This document shows positions 8,998 to 17,885 of a stretch of 64,000 bases of DNA, piece after piece (positions within the stretch are counted from its first letter, which is position 1; every line of letters begins with the position of its first letter). The notes below the pieces were generated by a model. The model did not search any database, had not been told where the DNA came from, and saw nothing but the letters and a program-made list of their open reading frames with translations. A program made the position numbers and the translations under genes. Origin of the DNA: Ruminococcus sp. (GTDB lineage: Bacteria; Bacillota; Clostridia; Oscillospirales; Ruminococcaceae); NCBI RefSeq assembly GCF_024691275.1, contig NZ_JAILNU010000084.1, forward strand, positions 25,356-89,355, in the 5' to 3' direction.

Positions 8998-10929
8998 ATG
9001 GCTGAAGCAAAATCAAAGCGATTTACAAATATGGTTTCACAGATGCGGCATGGAACTATTATTTTCGCTGTCGGCGTAGCTTTGAATCTTGTCGGTTATT
9101 ACTTCACCCAAAGCTTTAGAGCACCGTTTGCGCTGAGTACGATCGGAACAGTGCTGTCTACTGCTTTGGGCGGTTATTTTCCTGGAGTACTTGCCGGATT
9201 TGTGACTAATTTAGTGAGAAGTGTGCATGATTATAATATTCTGTCATACGGTTTCCTGGATATGCTGGTCGCATTGATCTCCAACCTGCTTATAAAAAAA
9301 GGCTTCTTTGAAAAATTTTATAAGGCATTATTGACTATACCTGTACTTGTTTTCATAACGGGTGTGATTAGGTATGCAGTTTCGTTGATAATCGGAATGA
9401 AAGAAGACGGATTTGTTGTCACTGTCCTTTGGGAATTAGTTGATAAGAGCATTGTGGCGATCGTTGTATTCATTGCCTTGAAGGTATTGCCGCCTGAAGC
9501 ATATATAAATGAAAAAACTGCTGAATATAATTATGTCAACAAGGGCAAGAGCAGAGTCTTGTCCATAAGAGGAAAGATACTTATTATGCTCAGCCTTGTT
9601 TGTGTGCTTATTGCAACTGCTATAACATCAATAAGCTATATGCAGTACCGCGACGAGGTTATCCAGGATCATATCAGGCTGGGACGCGGCGCTATTCAGC
9701 TTATAAGAGAAAAGCTCGACCCTGACAGGGTTGATGACTTTATCGAACATGGATATATGGCTGTAGGATATTACAGCGTTGAAAATTATTTGTATGACCT
9801 TCGTGATAATCTTCCTGATGCGGAGTATATATATATATACAAGATGAAGCACACAGGAATACTCGTAGTCTTTGATATTGATACAGACGAGGTAGAAGCC
9901 GATGAACCGGGTGATTTTATCGAGTATGAGCCTGTTATGAAAAAGTACAAGAACGATTTCCTTGCAGGCAGGGAGATCGAACCAACGATATCAAATGATA
10001 GGTACGGTTTCCTTTTGTCGGTATATGAGCCTATCTTCGACCGAAAAGGAAATGTTGCGTGTTATGCGTGTGTGGATTTTTCCATGGACGTTCTCAATCG
10101 CTACATTATAGAGTTTATTATACGCATCGTTACGATGTTTATAGGCTTTGTTTTGCTTATTTTCGCAATGTTTATCAAGCTTATGGATATGAATATAGTT
10201 TCGCCGATAAACGCAATGTCATACTGCGCAAATTCTTTTGCTTATAACAGCGAGAAAGACAGGCATAGGAATATAGAACGTATAAGAGATTTGAATATCC
10301 GCACAGGAGATGAAGTCGAAAACCTGTATAACGCTTTTCGCAAGACTGTCGAGGACAGTATGTATTTTGTGGAAAATCTTAGACGTGCCAAGAATCAGGT
10401 TATGACTATGGCGGAGCAGGTGACGCAGATAAGTGTTACGGCGTATACAGACTCTCTTACAGGTGTCAAGAATAAAGCTGCTTACCAGAAAATGCGTCAG
10501 CAGCTTGAGTATGAGATAGATGAAGGTACGGCAAAATTCGCTATCGTTATGGTCGATCTTAACCGTTTAAAATACGTAAACGATACTTACGGTCATGAGA
10601 AGGGTGACTTTTATATCAAGGGCTCGTGTAAAATGATATGTGACCTGTTCAAACATTCTCCTGTTTACAGGTTCGGCGGAGATGAATTTGTAGTCGTTCT
10701 TACAGGGGATTCGTATGATGTGCGCGGTGAACTTCTCGAAATGGCAAGGAATGCTTTTCTGAAATCAGGTACTCGTGAGGGAAGCGATCCGTGGAAGCGC
10801 TTTTCGGCTGCTGTGGGAATGAGTGAATACACAGGAGCTCAAAACGAAAGAGTTGATGATGTATTTAAACGTGCAGATGAAAATATGTATGCATATAAGG
10901 TGAAGATGAAATCTAATCGCACCGAATAG
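8998..10929 (+). CDS. Membrane-bound diguanylate cyclase with transporter-like sensor domain
   Basis: A 643-residue protein that should make cyclic di-GMP from two GTP. Residues 18-165 are a polytopic membrane block with the pattern FALSTIGTVLSTALGG...VTNLVR, which resembles ECF-transporter S components or the related sensor domains. A further helix (near 200), an extracellular PAS/Cache-like part (220-365), another helix (about 370-395) and a linker follow. The GGDEF domain spans about 480-640 with DSLTG, the nucleotide-binding Asn/Asp motif, and an intact RFGGDEF active site. The RxxD inhibitory site is absent: FKHS stands at that position, so product inhibition by that route is not expected. 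AGGTGAAAG precedes the ATG. The ligand is unknown. Confidence 0.9.
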   Translation: MAEAKSKRFTNMVSQMRHGTIIFAVGVALNLVGYYFTQSFRAPFALSTIGTVLSTALGGYFPGVLAGFVTNLVRSVHDYNILSYGFLDMLVALISNLLIKKGFFEKFYKALLTIPVLVFITGVIRYAVSLIIGMKEDGFVVTVLWELVDKSIVAIVVFIALKVLPPEAYINEKTAEYNYVNKGKSRVLSIRGKILIMLSLVCVLIATAITSISYMQYRDEVIQDHIRLGRGAIQLIREKLDPDRVDDFIEHGYMAVGYYSVENYLYDLRDNLPDAEYIYIYKMKHTGILVVFDIDTDEVEADEPGDFIEYEPVMKKYKNDFLAGREIEPTISNDRYGFLLSVYEPIFDRKGNVACYACVDFSMDVLNRYIIEFIIRIVTMFIGFVLLIFAMFIKLMDMNIVSPINAMSYCANSFAYNSEKDRHRNIERIRDLNIRTGDEVENLYNAFRKTVEDSMYFVENLRRAKNQVMTMAEQVTQISVTAYTDSLTGVKNKAAYQKMRQQLEYEIDEGTAKFAIVMVDLNRLKYVNDTYGHEKGDFYIKGSCKMICDLFKHSPVYRFGGDEFVVVLTGDSYDVRGELLEMARNAFLKSGTREGSDPWKRFSAAVGMSEYTGAQNERVDDVFKRADENMYAYKVKMKSNRTE

Positions 10930-10969
10930 CATGATACGAAAAATAATTCGGGCAGATATGCCTGTTACA

Positions 10970-11027
10970 AAAGGAAGCACCCCTCGGTCAGCCTTGATTG
11001 CAAGGTCATGACGAGGGGTGTTTCCCT
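10970..11027. terminator. Bidirectional terminator between convergent genes
   Basis: Stem CACCCCTCG / CGAGGGGTG (10978-10986 / 11012-11020) with an inner CCTT/AAGG arm. Weakly T-rich on both sides. It serves the diguanylate cyclase gene and the convergent dockerin gene. Confidence 0.75.
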
Positions 11028-11059
11028 TCTATATATTTAAATGTTTTCTATTGGCTTTG

Positions 11060-13252
11060 TTATAATGACTCAATGATCTTTTTCTCGATCATGAATGCGT
11101 CAATGATCGTGATGCCGTCGCCTGTATAGCATATATCAGCGTTATATAATCCTTCCTTTGTCAGCGTATACCTGTCAGGGTAGGCAATGTATTGAATGAT
11201 AGTTATTACATCACTCATATCAACTATGCCGTCGCAGTTTGCATCGCCGCTTCTCGGTTTAAATATAGCGATCTTGCTCACGAACTGCTTGATCGCTCTG
11301 ATGCCTGTACTTGCGTTCTCGTCTCCGTCATCGGCGATAGCATCGGCTGCCGCTAATTCTTCAGGAAGTACATAGTGAGCGTAGTCGTATACATCAACTT
11401 CGGGGTGAGCCTTGTAGTATCTTGCGATCTCGTTGACAACTTCGTCCTCCTGTATGCCGAGTTCCTTTACTACGTAAAGCTCCACACATACAGTATCTGC
11501 AAGGTCGCCGCTCATGCGGTTGTTGTTGAAGTCGCAGTTCTGATAGAAATTCTTCTTTATATCCTGATCTATAGCATCAGGACTGAGAACAGACTCTGCG
11601 TAGCTGAGATTCAGCATAAGGTCTGCGTATATGTAATCCTCGAAGTCTATCCTGCCGTTCATGTCGATATCGGGTTCGGGGAGAAGACCGTTCTTTACAT
11701 TGCGGTAATACTCAGTGAATTGTTCGCTGATATCGTCCTTTGTGAAGTTGTAACGCGGATCGTACACATCGGGGCTGTAGTAGTGCATATATTCTTTAAC
11801 GTACCTGACGATATCGTCTGCGCCGATACCGTTTCGCATATCGGAGTAGAACATTTTGTCTGCATAACAGTATTCAAAAGCGTTGTGCTCAAAGAAATAT
11901 GTGCAGTAGTAGTCGAGGTACAGACCGTTAGATGAGAAGTAAAGGCTTGCTTTCTCATCGTTTGCATTCAGCTTTTCCCATTCCTTTGCGGTAAAGCTGC
12001 TTGTATCAGATGAGCCTGATTTTTGGAGCTCATAGAACGTTATCAGGTCATAGAGGTCTTCTATGGTATATTTTCCGTCGCCGTTGGTATCGGTTATCAG
12101 CGTTCCGTCGTCTATGAGGTCAAAGAAGAGGGAATAGCTTCTGTAGGCTCTCATGCTTCTGTCGGAAAGTATGGATATGAAATCGGCAGCATAGCTGTCG
12201 CTTTCTGATACGTTCGTATCGCTGTTATCCGTATATTTATCGGGACAGCTGCAATAATAGCAGCACGGAGAGAAATATTCGGGTTCGAGTGTATAATAGG
12301 TGAAGAAATAGTCTGTTGCGAGGAAAAGATCGTCGTGATCGCCGCCAAGAACTCCGTCGAGGTCAAGATCACCGTATTTTTCGTAATTCTTCATTATGCT
12401 GTCAGGTATCTGAGCAGCTGCGTCTTTTTCGCTTGTATATGTCATAAAGGAACGGTAATATGCATAAACGTCAAAAATGTCGTATTTCCCGTCACTGTTA
12501 AGGTCGAGGATACGCTCATTCCTGTGCAGCCATTCCATTTTTTCGGTATTGCTTGAAGGTTCACCGCTGAAATATTCATTATGCTTCTGTTCAAGAAATC
12601 CGCTGAGATCGGTTACTGCGCTGCCCGGGATAGACGATGTGTGCGAAGCTGTTACAAGGGAAGCGGCAAATGCCGATATCTTCTTCATTGAAAAGCTTCT
12701 TTCGTCGTGGGGCTTCGTGGAAGCGGGCGGTGAAGTTGTTATGCTGCTGATGTCAGGTGCAGATACCCCGTTATTGGCTGAGGTACTGACATCAGCAGTA
12801 ACAATAGAGGTCGTGACGTTTTTCACAGTATTATTGTACTGTGAAGGTGAAGCTGTATCCGTGTGGTCTTGCGCTGTTTCAGCTGCGGAGAGTGTGATAC
12901 CTACAGAAGTCACTTCAGATAATGACGTGGTAACATTAGCATTGTGGGCAGCTACGCTATTTGTTGTTACAGCAGGCTGAGGTGTTCTGTTGTCCGATAC
13001 AGATGTTTTGACAGCCGACGTATTATCAACTGTATCGTTAACATTAGCTCCAGTCTGTATCTTCAATGCTCCGAATATACCAACCCCGGCTACTATAGCG
13101 GCAGCCGCTGCGGATATTCTGTATATAACAGGCACAGTTCTTTTGCGCTTTTCTGTATAGGACTCTCCGACCTGTCTGAAAAAATCTTCTTTATGCTGTG
13201 ATCCGGGGAAATTGAATGAATCCCTGATAGCATTTTCTATTTTTTTATTCAA
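11060..13252 (-). CDS. Putative trans-membrane anti-sigma factor with Ca-binding repeats and C-terminal dockerin
   Basis: A 730-residue protein encoded 12 bases after an ECF sigma gene. The start is TTG with AGGAGG eight bases upstream. Residues 1-43 are a short charged cytoplasmic part (anti-sigma role inferred). One membrane helix (44-64) and a Ser/Thr-rich linker (75-185) follow. A second hydrophobic patch starts at Met189 and reads like a signal peptide (MKKISAFAASLVTA). The extracellular part carries several EF-hand or dockerin-like loops (DLNSDGKYD near 250, DLDLDGVLG near 296, DTNGDGKYT near 388, DMNGRIDFED), a Cys cluster near 330, and a full type I dockerin at about 665-730 with paired GDANCDGIVD and NADICYTGDG loops. 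No classical zinc-finger anti-sigma domain is seen. Confidence 0.7.
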   Translation of the reverse strand: MNKKIENAIRDSFNFPGSQHKEDFFRQVGESYTEKRKRTVPVIYRISAAAAAIVAGVGIFGALKIQTGANVNDTVDNTSAVKTSVSDNRTPQPAVTTNSVAAHNANVTTSLSEVTSVGITLSAAETAQDHTDTASPSQYNNTVKNVTTSIVTADVSTSANNGVSAPDISSITTSPPASTKPHDERSFSMKKISAFAASLVTASHTSSIPGSAVTDLSGFLEQKHNEYFSGEPSSNTEKMEWLHRNERILDLNSDGKYDIFDVYAYYRSFMTYTSEKDAAAQIPDSIMKNYEKYGDLDLDGVLGGDHDDLFLATDYFFTYYTLEPEYFSPCCYYCSCPDKYTDNSDTNVSESDSYAADFISILSDRSMRAYRSYSLFFDLIDDGTLITDTNGDGKYTIEDLYDLITFYELQKSGSSDTSSFTAKEWEKLNANDEKASLYFSSNGLYLDYYCTYFFEHNAFEYCYADKMFYSDMRNGIGADDIVRYVKEYMHYYSPDVYDPRYNFTKDDISEQFTEYYRNVKNGLLPEPDIDMNGRIDFEDYIYADLMLNLSYAESVLSPDAIDQDIKKNFYQNCDFNNNRMSGDLADTVCVELYVVKELGIQEDEVVNEIARYYKAHPEVDVYDYAHYVLPEELAAADAIADDGDENASTGIRAIKQFVSKIAIFKPRSGDANCDGIVDMSDVITIIQYIAYPDRYTLTKEGLYNADICYTGDGITIIDAFMIEKKIIESL

Positions 13253-13264
13253 GCCGTTCGCCTC

Positions 13265-13714
13265 CTATCCAATAAAACTTTTCTTGAGTTCGTCAAGTAT
13301 TCTTTTTATCCTGCGACCCATTTTAAACCTTGAAATACCGTATATTTCCGCAAGTACTCCGACAGGGACATCGTTTATGTAACGAAGTACAACGAGCTCT
13401 CTGTCGTCTTGTGAAAGCGCTTTTATTGCGTTTCCGAGCGCCACATTCGTAAGGATACAATCCTCATAATCGTTATCGTCAGGGATATTTTCGGTCAGTT
13501 CGTCCGATGTTTTTTTACGGAAATGATCCGCACACAGATTGCCGGCTATAGTATACAGATATCTTAATTTCTTGTTCATGTCTTTGTAGTTCGAGCTTTC
13601 CAAAAAACGAAGGAAGGTCTCCTGCGTCAGATCTTCAGCCGCTGAACGGTCATGAACTTTAAAAAAACAATATCGGAAAATCTTTTCGTACTGATCTTTC
13701 AGATCTTCTGACAC
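13265..13714 (-). CDS. ECF-type RNA polymerase sigma factor
   Basis: A 149-residue sigma-70 family protein of ECF size. Region 2: YRCFF-like segment (EKIFRYCFFKVHDRSAAEDL) and QETFLRFL. Region 4: ALSQDDRELVVLRYINDVP and the helix-turn-helix GVLAEIYGISRFKMGRRIKR. The start is GTG 13714 with AAAGGAGG seven bases upstream; an earlier in-frame TTG overlaps that ribosome site and is rejected. It is followed at once by its membrane partner, the usual order for a sigma/anti-sigma operon. Target promoters are not known. Confidence 0.9.
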   Translation of the reverse strand: MSEDLKDQYEKIFRYCFFKVHDRSAAEDLTQETFLRFLESSNYKDMNKKLRYLYTIAGNLCADHFRKKTSDELTENIPDDNDYEDCILTNVALGNAIKALSQDDRELVVLRYINDVPVGVLAEIYGISRFKMGRRIKRILDELKKSFIG

Positions 13715-13807
13715 GATACGACCTCCTTTCAATATGATTAACGTTTCAGAAAAGGTGTTTGAGCAAACAAAATGTAAATAAATTGTGAATTTTCTGCATT
13801 TTGTTAC

Positions 13808-13836
13808 ATTATAACATATTTTTTTTCAAATAGCAA
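13808..13836 (-). promoter_or_regulatory. Promoter of the ECF sigma/dockerin operon
   Basis: On the minus strand: TTGCTA (13831-13836), 17-base spacer, TATAAT (13808-13813), about 95 bases before the GTG start. Nearly the same sequence lies upstream of the U32-like gene at 45830-45858. Confidence 0.75.
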
Positions 13837-13932
13837 CAGATATTAAATAAATTGCTGCTGTTTTTTGGCGGGAGCTGCTAAAAAATAATATGTAATGTGC
13901 TGTGAAATAAAAGTTGAAAAGAATGATCTGCA

Positions 13933-13961
13933 TTGACACAGTGCATATACAGTGATATAAT
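13933..13961 (+). promoter_or_regulatory. Consensus promoter of CPBP protease gene
   Basis: TTGACA (13933-13938), 17-base spacer, TATAAT (13956-13961). Confidence 0.88.
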
Positions 13962-14030
13962 AAAAAAGGCTTTGTTACGGCATTTGTACAAAGTTAATTT
14001 GAGATATGGCATATTTCTGAGGTGAACAAA

Positions 14031-14702
14031 ATGGAAAACAATGTAAAAAAATCATCATTAACAAAAGCTATAGTAATTCATTTCATAATTTTTTATGCAG
14101 TATGGGCTGTGTATGAACTGCTATTGATCCCGATACTGGACGATGCAATAACGAACGATGTGATCGGTAAATTGCTGAAGGACGGCGTTATCAAAAACCT
14201 TGTGTGGACAGTTCCTGCTGCGATACTGATAAAGCATTATTCATCGGAAATGCATATCAGCCTGAAGAATATGTTTACGGAAAAGGTGAACTGGCTGAAG
14301 TATCTGCTTGTGTTTATAGCTTTTACCGCGTATATGCTTTTTTTGATACTAAGAAAAGGAAAGTTTGAAATAAGCAGTGAATTTGGGATAGGCACATTAA
14401 TAACAGTGCTTTTTGTGGGGCTGACAGAAGAAATGGTTTTCCGCGGCTGGCTTCTCAATGCGACTGTCAAGGATGAAAAAGACTGGAAACCGATAGCGCT
14501 GAATATGGTCATGTTTCTTTCGATACATTTTCCAATATGGATAAGGGAGGGACTGTTTATTCCGTATTTTGCATCGCTGAACTTTATTTTCCTTATGATA
14601 CTTAGTCTTATTTTTGCGCTTGCGTTTTTAAAAAGCAAGAGTATAGTAGTTCCTATAGCACTTCATATGTACTGGGACCTGCTGGCATTTATGATAGAAT
14701 GA
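14031..14702 (+). CDS. CPBP family intramembrane metalloprotease
   Basis: A 223-residue polytopic membrane protein of the CPBP (CAAX protease/Abi) family. Motif 1 EEMVFRG (paired Glu and Arg), motif 2 FLSIHFP (His) and motif 3 HMYWDL (His) are all present, so the glutamate/histidine active site is intact. Members cleave proteins within the membrane; in Gram-positives some process prenylated proteins or give bacteriocin self-protection. ATG 14031 is chosen over GTG 14022, which lies in the GAGGTG ribosome site. Single-gene unit with its own promoter and terminator. Substrate unknown. Confidence 0.88.
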   Translation: MENNVKKSSLTKAIVIHFIIFYAVWAVYELLLIPILDDAITNDVIGKLLKDGVIKNLVWTVPAAILIKHYSSEMHISLKNMFTEKVNWLKYLLVFIAFTAYMLFLILRKGKFEISSEFGIGTLITVLFVGLTEEMVFRGWLLNATVKDEKDWKPIALNMVMFLSIHFPIWIREGLFIPYFASLNFIFLMILSLIFALAFLKSKSIVVPIALHMYWDLLAFMIE

Positions 14703-14713
14703 ACAGATATGTG

Positions 14714-14760
14714 AATGATCCCGAAGGATGTTATGAAATAGCGTTCTTCGGGATCATTTT
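14714..14760 (+). terminator. Intrinsic terminator after CPBP gene
   Basis: Thirteen-base-pair stem AATGATCCCGAAG / CTTCGGGATCATT followed by TTTTG. Confidence 0.85.
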
Positions 14761-14845
14761 GTGTTAAGTTTTGCAGGTATTGTGATATGATATTTTGTGC
14801 TGCTCATTTTTGCACAAAATGATATACAATAAAGACAAAATGTTA

Positions 14846-14874
14846 TTGAAATTAAGTACGAGTTCTGCTAAAAT
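14846..14874 (+). promoter_or_regulatory. Promoter of GH9 cellulase gene
   Basis: TTGAAA (14846-14851), 17-base spacer, TAAAAT (14869-14874). Transcription start is expected near 14881, giving a leader of about 150 bases. Confidence 0.75.
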
Positions 14875-14899
14875 ATAACTGTAAAATATAAACCAACCA

Positions 14900-15006
14900 G
14901 TCAAGCGGCTATGTTATGCGGAATGTAAGTGTCTGCGAACACGGTGGTAAAAACACCGTATCTGCACTGTACGCAGTTACCTATATAGCACATAATGTTA
15001 CTTGAC
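14900..15006 (+). ncRNA. Long structured leader RNA of GH9 cellulase gene (unknown class)
   Basis: Nested complementary arms close a 107-base structure. GTCAAG (14900) pairs with CTTGAC (15001), GCTAT (14908) with ATAGC (14985), GTAA (14925) with TTAC (14977), CTGCG (14933) with CGCAG (14972), and ACGGTG (14941) with CACCGT (14954). GTTATG (14913) can instead pair with CATAAT (14991), which competes with the second pairing. The structure ends 27 bases before the start codon. No T-box, TPP, c-di-GMP or other riboswitch consensus is recognised. Confidence 0.6.
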
Positions 15007-15033
15007 AAAAACAAAAAATGAGAGGGAAATAAT

Positions 15034-17529
15034 ATGAACAAAAAAACACTAAAGCGTTACGCTGCTGTTTTAGCAGCGTGTACAGTCATGGCAGCAGCTG
15101 TACCTGCTTCAAGCGCACCTGTTTTTGCTGCCAAGAATCTCATAAGCAATTCAACATTTGAGAGCGGCACAAAGGACTGGGACACTTACAAAGAAAGCGG
15201 CGGTGTTTGTTCACTCAGCACAAAGGACGGACAGCTTGCACTTAAAGTATCCAATGTGGGCAAGGTGAATTATGCAGTTCAGGTATACTATGACATAGTT
15301 CCGCTCTACAAGAACGGTGTTTATCGCCTGAAATACGATATTTCAAGCTCTGTTGACCGCTACATTGAGGGTATGATCCAGCAGAACGGCGGTACTTACC
15401 AGGCTTATACATGGAAGGGCCTTGAACTCACATCAACTCCGCAGACTGTAGATTACAAGTTTACAATGAAGCAGGATACCGATATCATGGCTAAGCTCGT
15501 TTTCAACTGCGGTATCCAGGAGAAGCATGAGGGAGAGCTTCCCGAGCATACTATATTCATTGACAACGTTTCACTGGAGCTTATCGACGACAGCGAAGTA
15601 GACTACAACGCTGACCGTCCGTATGCGCCTTCTATAAATATAAATCAGGTAGGCTACAGACCTGACAGCCAAAAGATCGCAGTATTTCGTGATGTTAAAG
15701 ACCAGACCGAGTTCAAGGTCGTAAATGCTGAAACAAAGGAACCGGTCTACACAGGAAAACTGACAAATAAAAATGATAACAAAAGCGCTGATGAAATAAA
15801 CTGGACAGGAGATTTTTCATCAGTAAAAACAGCAGGAAAGTATTACATCTCCTGTGAGGGACTTGATGATTCATATACATTCGAGATCGGAAACAAGGTA
15901 TATTCAAATCTTCTTGATGACAGCGTTAGAATGCTCTATTTACAGCGCTGCGGCGTTAAGGTAGAGGACAAGGAGTTCGGTCATGAGGCTTGCCATACCT
16001 CGCTTGCAACGATTTATGGTACAGATAAAAAGATCGACGTTAGCGGCGGTTGGCACGATGCAGGCGACTACGGAAGATATGTTGTGCCTGCTGCTAAGGC
16101 TGTTGCAGACCTTCTCTACGCTTACGATGCTGCACCTGAGCTCTACAGCGACAGTATCGGTATCCCGGAGAGTGGAAACGGTACTCCCGATGTTCTCGAC
16201 GAGGCTCGTTTCGAGCTGGAGTGGATGCTGAAAATGCAGGCTGAGGACGGCGGAGTTTATCATAAGGTATCCTGCGCGACTTTCCCTGCATATGTTATGC
16301 CTACAAAGGAAACAGGCGAGCTTATCGTAACTCCTGTCAGCTCTACTGCTACAGCTGATTTCTGCGCTTCAATGGCTCTTGCTTCCGAGTTCTACAAGAA
16401 GTACGATGCTGATTTCGCAAAGAAGTGTCTGGACGCAGCTGAAAAGTCATGGGCATGGCTCGAAAAGAATCCAAGCTTTATATTCACCAATCCCAAGGAC
16501 ATCGTTACAGGTGACTACGGCGACAGGAGCGACAAGGACGAGCGCTATTGGGCTGCTGTTCAGATGTACCGCGCAACAGGCGAGAATAAGTACATCTCCG
16601 ATGTGAGCAAAATCTGCACGGGCCTTGACTGGTCAACGGTAGGAGATTACGGCAATATCGCTCTTCTCACTATGAAAGATGCAGATAAGACATCTGAGCT
16701 TTATAAAAAGGCTAAGGAAGCTGTTCTCGATCAGGCTGACAGCATGGTAAAGAACGTTAATGCTTCAAGCTACGGTTCGTCTATCACGACCTACAACTGG
16801 GGCAGCAACATGACTGTAGCTAACAGCGGCATTATCCTCGGTCTTGCAGACCAGCTTACAGGTGAGCACAAGTATATGAACGCTGCTAATGCTCAGCTTG
16901 ATTACCTCCTCGGTACAAACCCTGTTGCGACCTGCTTCGTTTCGGGCTACGGTACAGTTTCACCTGAACATCCTCACCACCGTCCTTCAATGGCAGTAGG
17001 CCATGCTATGAAGGGTATGCTCGCAGGCGGCGTTAACGAGAACCTCGAAGACAGCGCTGCAAAGGCATACTGCAAGGAGTCTCCGGCTGCAAAGTGCTAT
17101 ATCGACAATTCCGAGAGCTACTCTACAAATGAGATCACTATCTACTGGAACTCTCCGCTCACATACCTTCTCTCTCTTACAGAGAAGACAGTTGCTTCTG
17201 AGCCGCTGGTAACAACTACCACATCGACTACAACTGTAACTACAACTACAACTACTGTTACGACATCAACAGTTTCAAATATACCGAAGGATGTGGTATA
17301 CGGTGACGCAAACAACGATAAACAGGTCGATATGGCTGATGTTGTTCTCATTATGCAGTCCCTTGCAAATCCTGACAAGTATGGTATAAACGGAACAGAC
17401 GAGCATCATATCACAAAGCAGGGTCTCGACAATGCTGATGTCAACAAGACAGGCGACGGCGTTACCAATGCAGATGCGCTTTCGATACAGCAGTATCTTC
17501 TCGGGTTACTCAAAAAGCTTCCTGAATAA
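15034..17529 (+). CDS. Dockerin-bearing GH9 endoglucanase (CBM4-Ig-GH9-dockerin)
   Basis: An 831-residue secreted cellulase. In order: signal peptide (1-33), CBM4/9-like carbohydrate-binding module (34-185, NLISNSTFESG start), Ig-like CelD_N domain (about 203-290, INQVGYRPDS), GH9 catalytic domain (about 295-715), Thr-rich linker (about 722-750) and type I dockerin (757-831). Catalytic features are visible: GWHDAGDYG with Asp342 and Asp345 as base candidates, HHRPS at 648, and the DNSESYSTNE block with Glu700 as proton donor. The dockerin has two Ca-binding loops (GDANNDKQVD and NADVNKTGDG) for docking to a scaffoldin cohesin. It hydrolyses beta-1,4-glucans outside the cell. GAGAGGG precedes the ATG. 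Confidence 0.95.
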   Translation: MNKKTLKRYAAVLAACTVMAAAVPASSAPVFAAKNLISNSTFESGTKDWDTYKESGGVCSLSTKDGQLALKVSNVGKVNYAVQVYYDIVPLYKNGVYRLKYDISSSVDRYIEGMIQQNGGTYQAYTWKGLELTSTPQTVDYKFTMKQDTDIMAKLVFNCGIQEKHEGELPEHTIFIDNVSLELIDDSEVDYNADRPYAPSININQVGYRPDSQKIAVFRDVKDQTEFKVVNAETKEPVYTGKLTNKNDNKSADEINWTGDFSSVKTAGKYYISCEGLDDSYTFEIGNKVYSNLLDDSVRMLYLQRCGVKVEDKEFGHEACHTSLATIYGTDKKIDVSGGWHDAGDYGRYVVPAAKAVADLLYAYDAAPELYSDSIGIPESGNGTPDVLDEARFELEWMLKMQAEDGGVYHKVSCATFPAYVMPTKETGELIVTPVSSTATADFCASMALASEFYKKYDADFAKKCLDAAEKSWAWLEKNPSFIFTNPKDIVTGDYGDRSDKDERYWAAVQMYRATGENKYISDVSKICTGLDWSTVGDYGNIALLTMKDADKTSELYKKAKEAVLDQADSMVKNVNASSYGSSITTYNWGSNMTVANSGIILGLADQLTGEHKYMNAANAQLDYLLGTNPVATCFVSGYGTVSPEHPHHRPSMAVGHAMKGMLAGGVNENLEDSAAKAYCKESPAAKCYIDNSESYSTNEITIYWNSPLTYLLSLTEKTVASEPLVTTTTSTTTVTTTTTTVTTSTVSNIPKDVVYGDANNDKQVDMADVVLIMQSLANPDKYGINGTDEHHITKQGLDNADVNKTGDGVTNADALSIQQYLLGLLKKLPE

Positions 17530-17543
17530 TTCCCTATTCTTTG

Positions 17544-17573
17544 AAAGGCGACTTTAAACAGTCGCCTTTTTTA
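17544..17573 (+). terminator. Intrinsic terminator after GH9 gene
   Basis: Stem AAAGGCGACT / AGTCGCCTTT with loop TTAAAC and a T-run. From 17574 to 17850 there is only AT-rich sequence with no recognisable feature. Confidence 0.9.
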
Positions 17574-17850
17574 TTATGAATGGGAGTAACAACGATGAAT
17601 ATTACTCTGCGTATATTCGTGGTGAGGGCAATATAGTAATTTAATTTTATTTATAGTAACGTGGAGACATACTGTGACATATATGGCATATATAAAAATA
17701 TAATAATGCGGATTACGATATTTCAATAAAAAATCCGTTTTTACAGCCTGTTATCGTTTTTTTACTCAAAATGATAGATGACATATCAAAATGCTTAAAT
17801 CATAGTTCAAATTGTACATATTCAACAATTATTTCAGTTTCTTTTTGGAC

Positions 17851-17879
17851 TTGACAAATTTTGGAACCCGTGCTATAAT
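17851..17879 (+). promoter_or_regulatory. Consensus promoter of N-terminal dockerin protein gene
   Basis: TTGACA (17851-17856), 17-base spacer, TATAAT (17874-17879). Confidence 0.9.
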
Positions 17880-17885
17880 AAACCC

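Noticed and set aside
15001..15006. TTGACA-like sequence just before the GH9 start codon as a promoter
   Set aside because: No -10 at proper distance; it is the closing arm of the leader structure.
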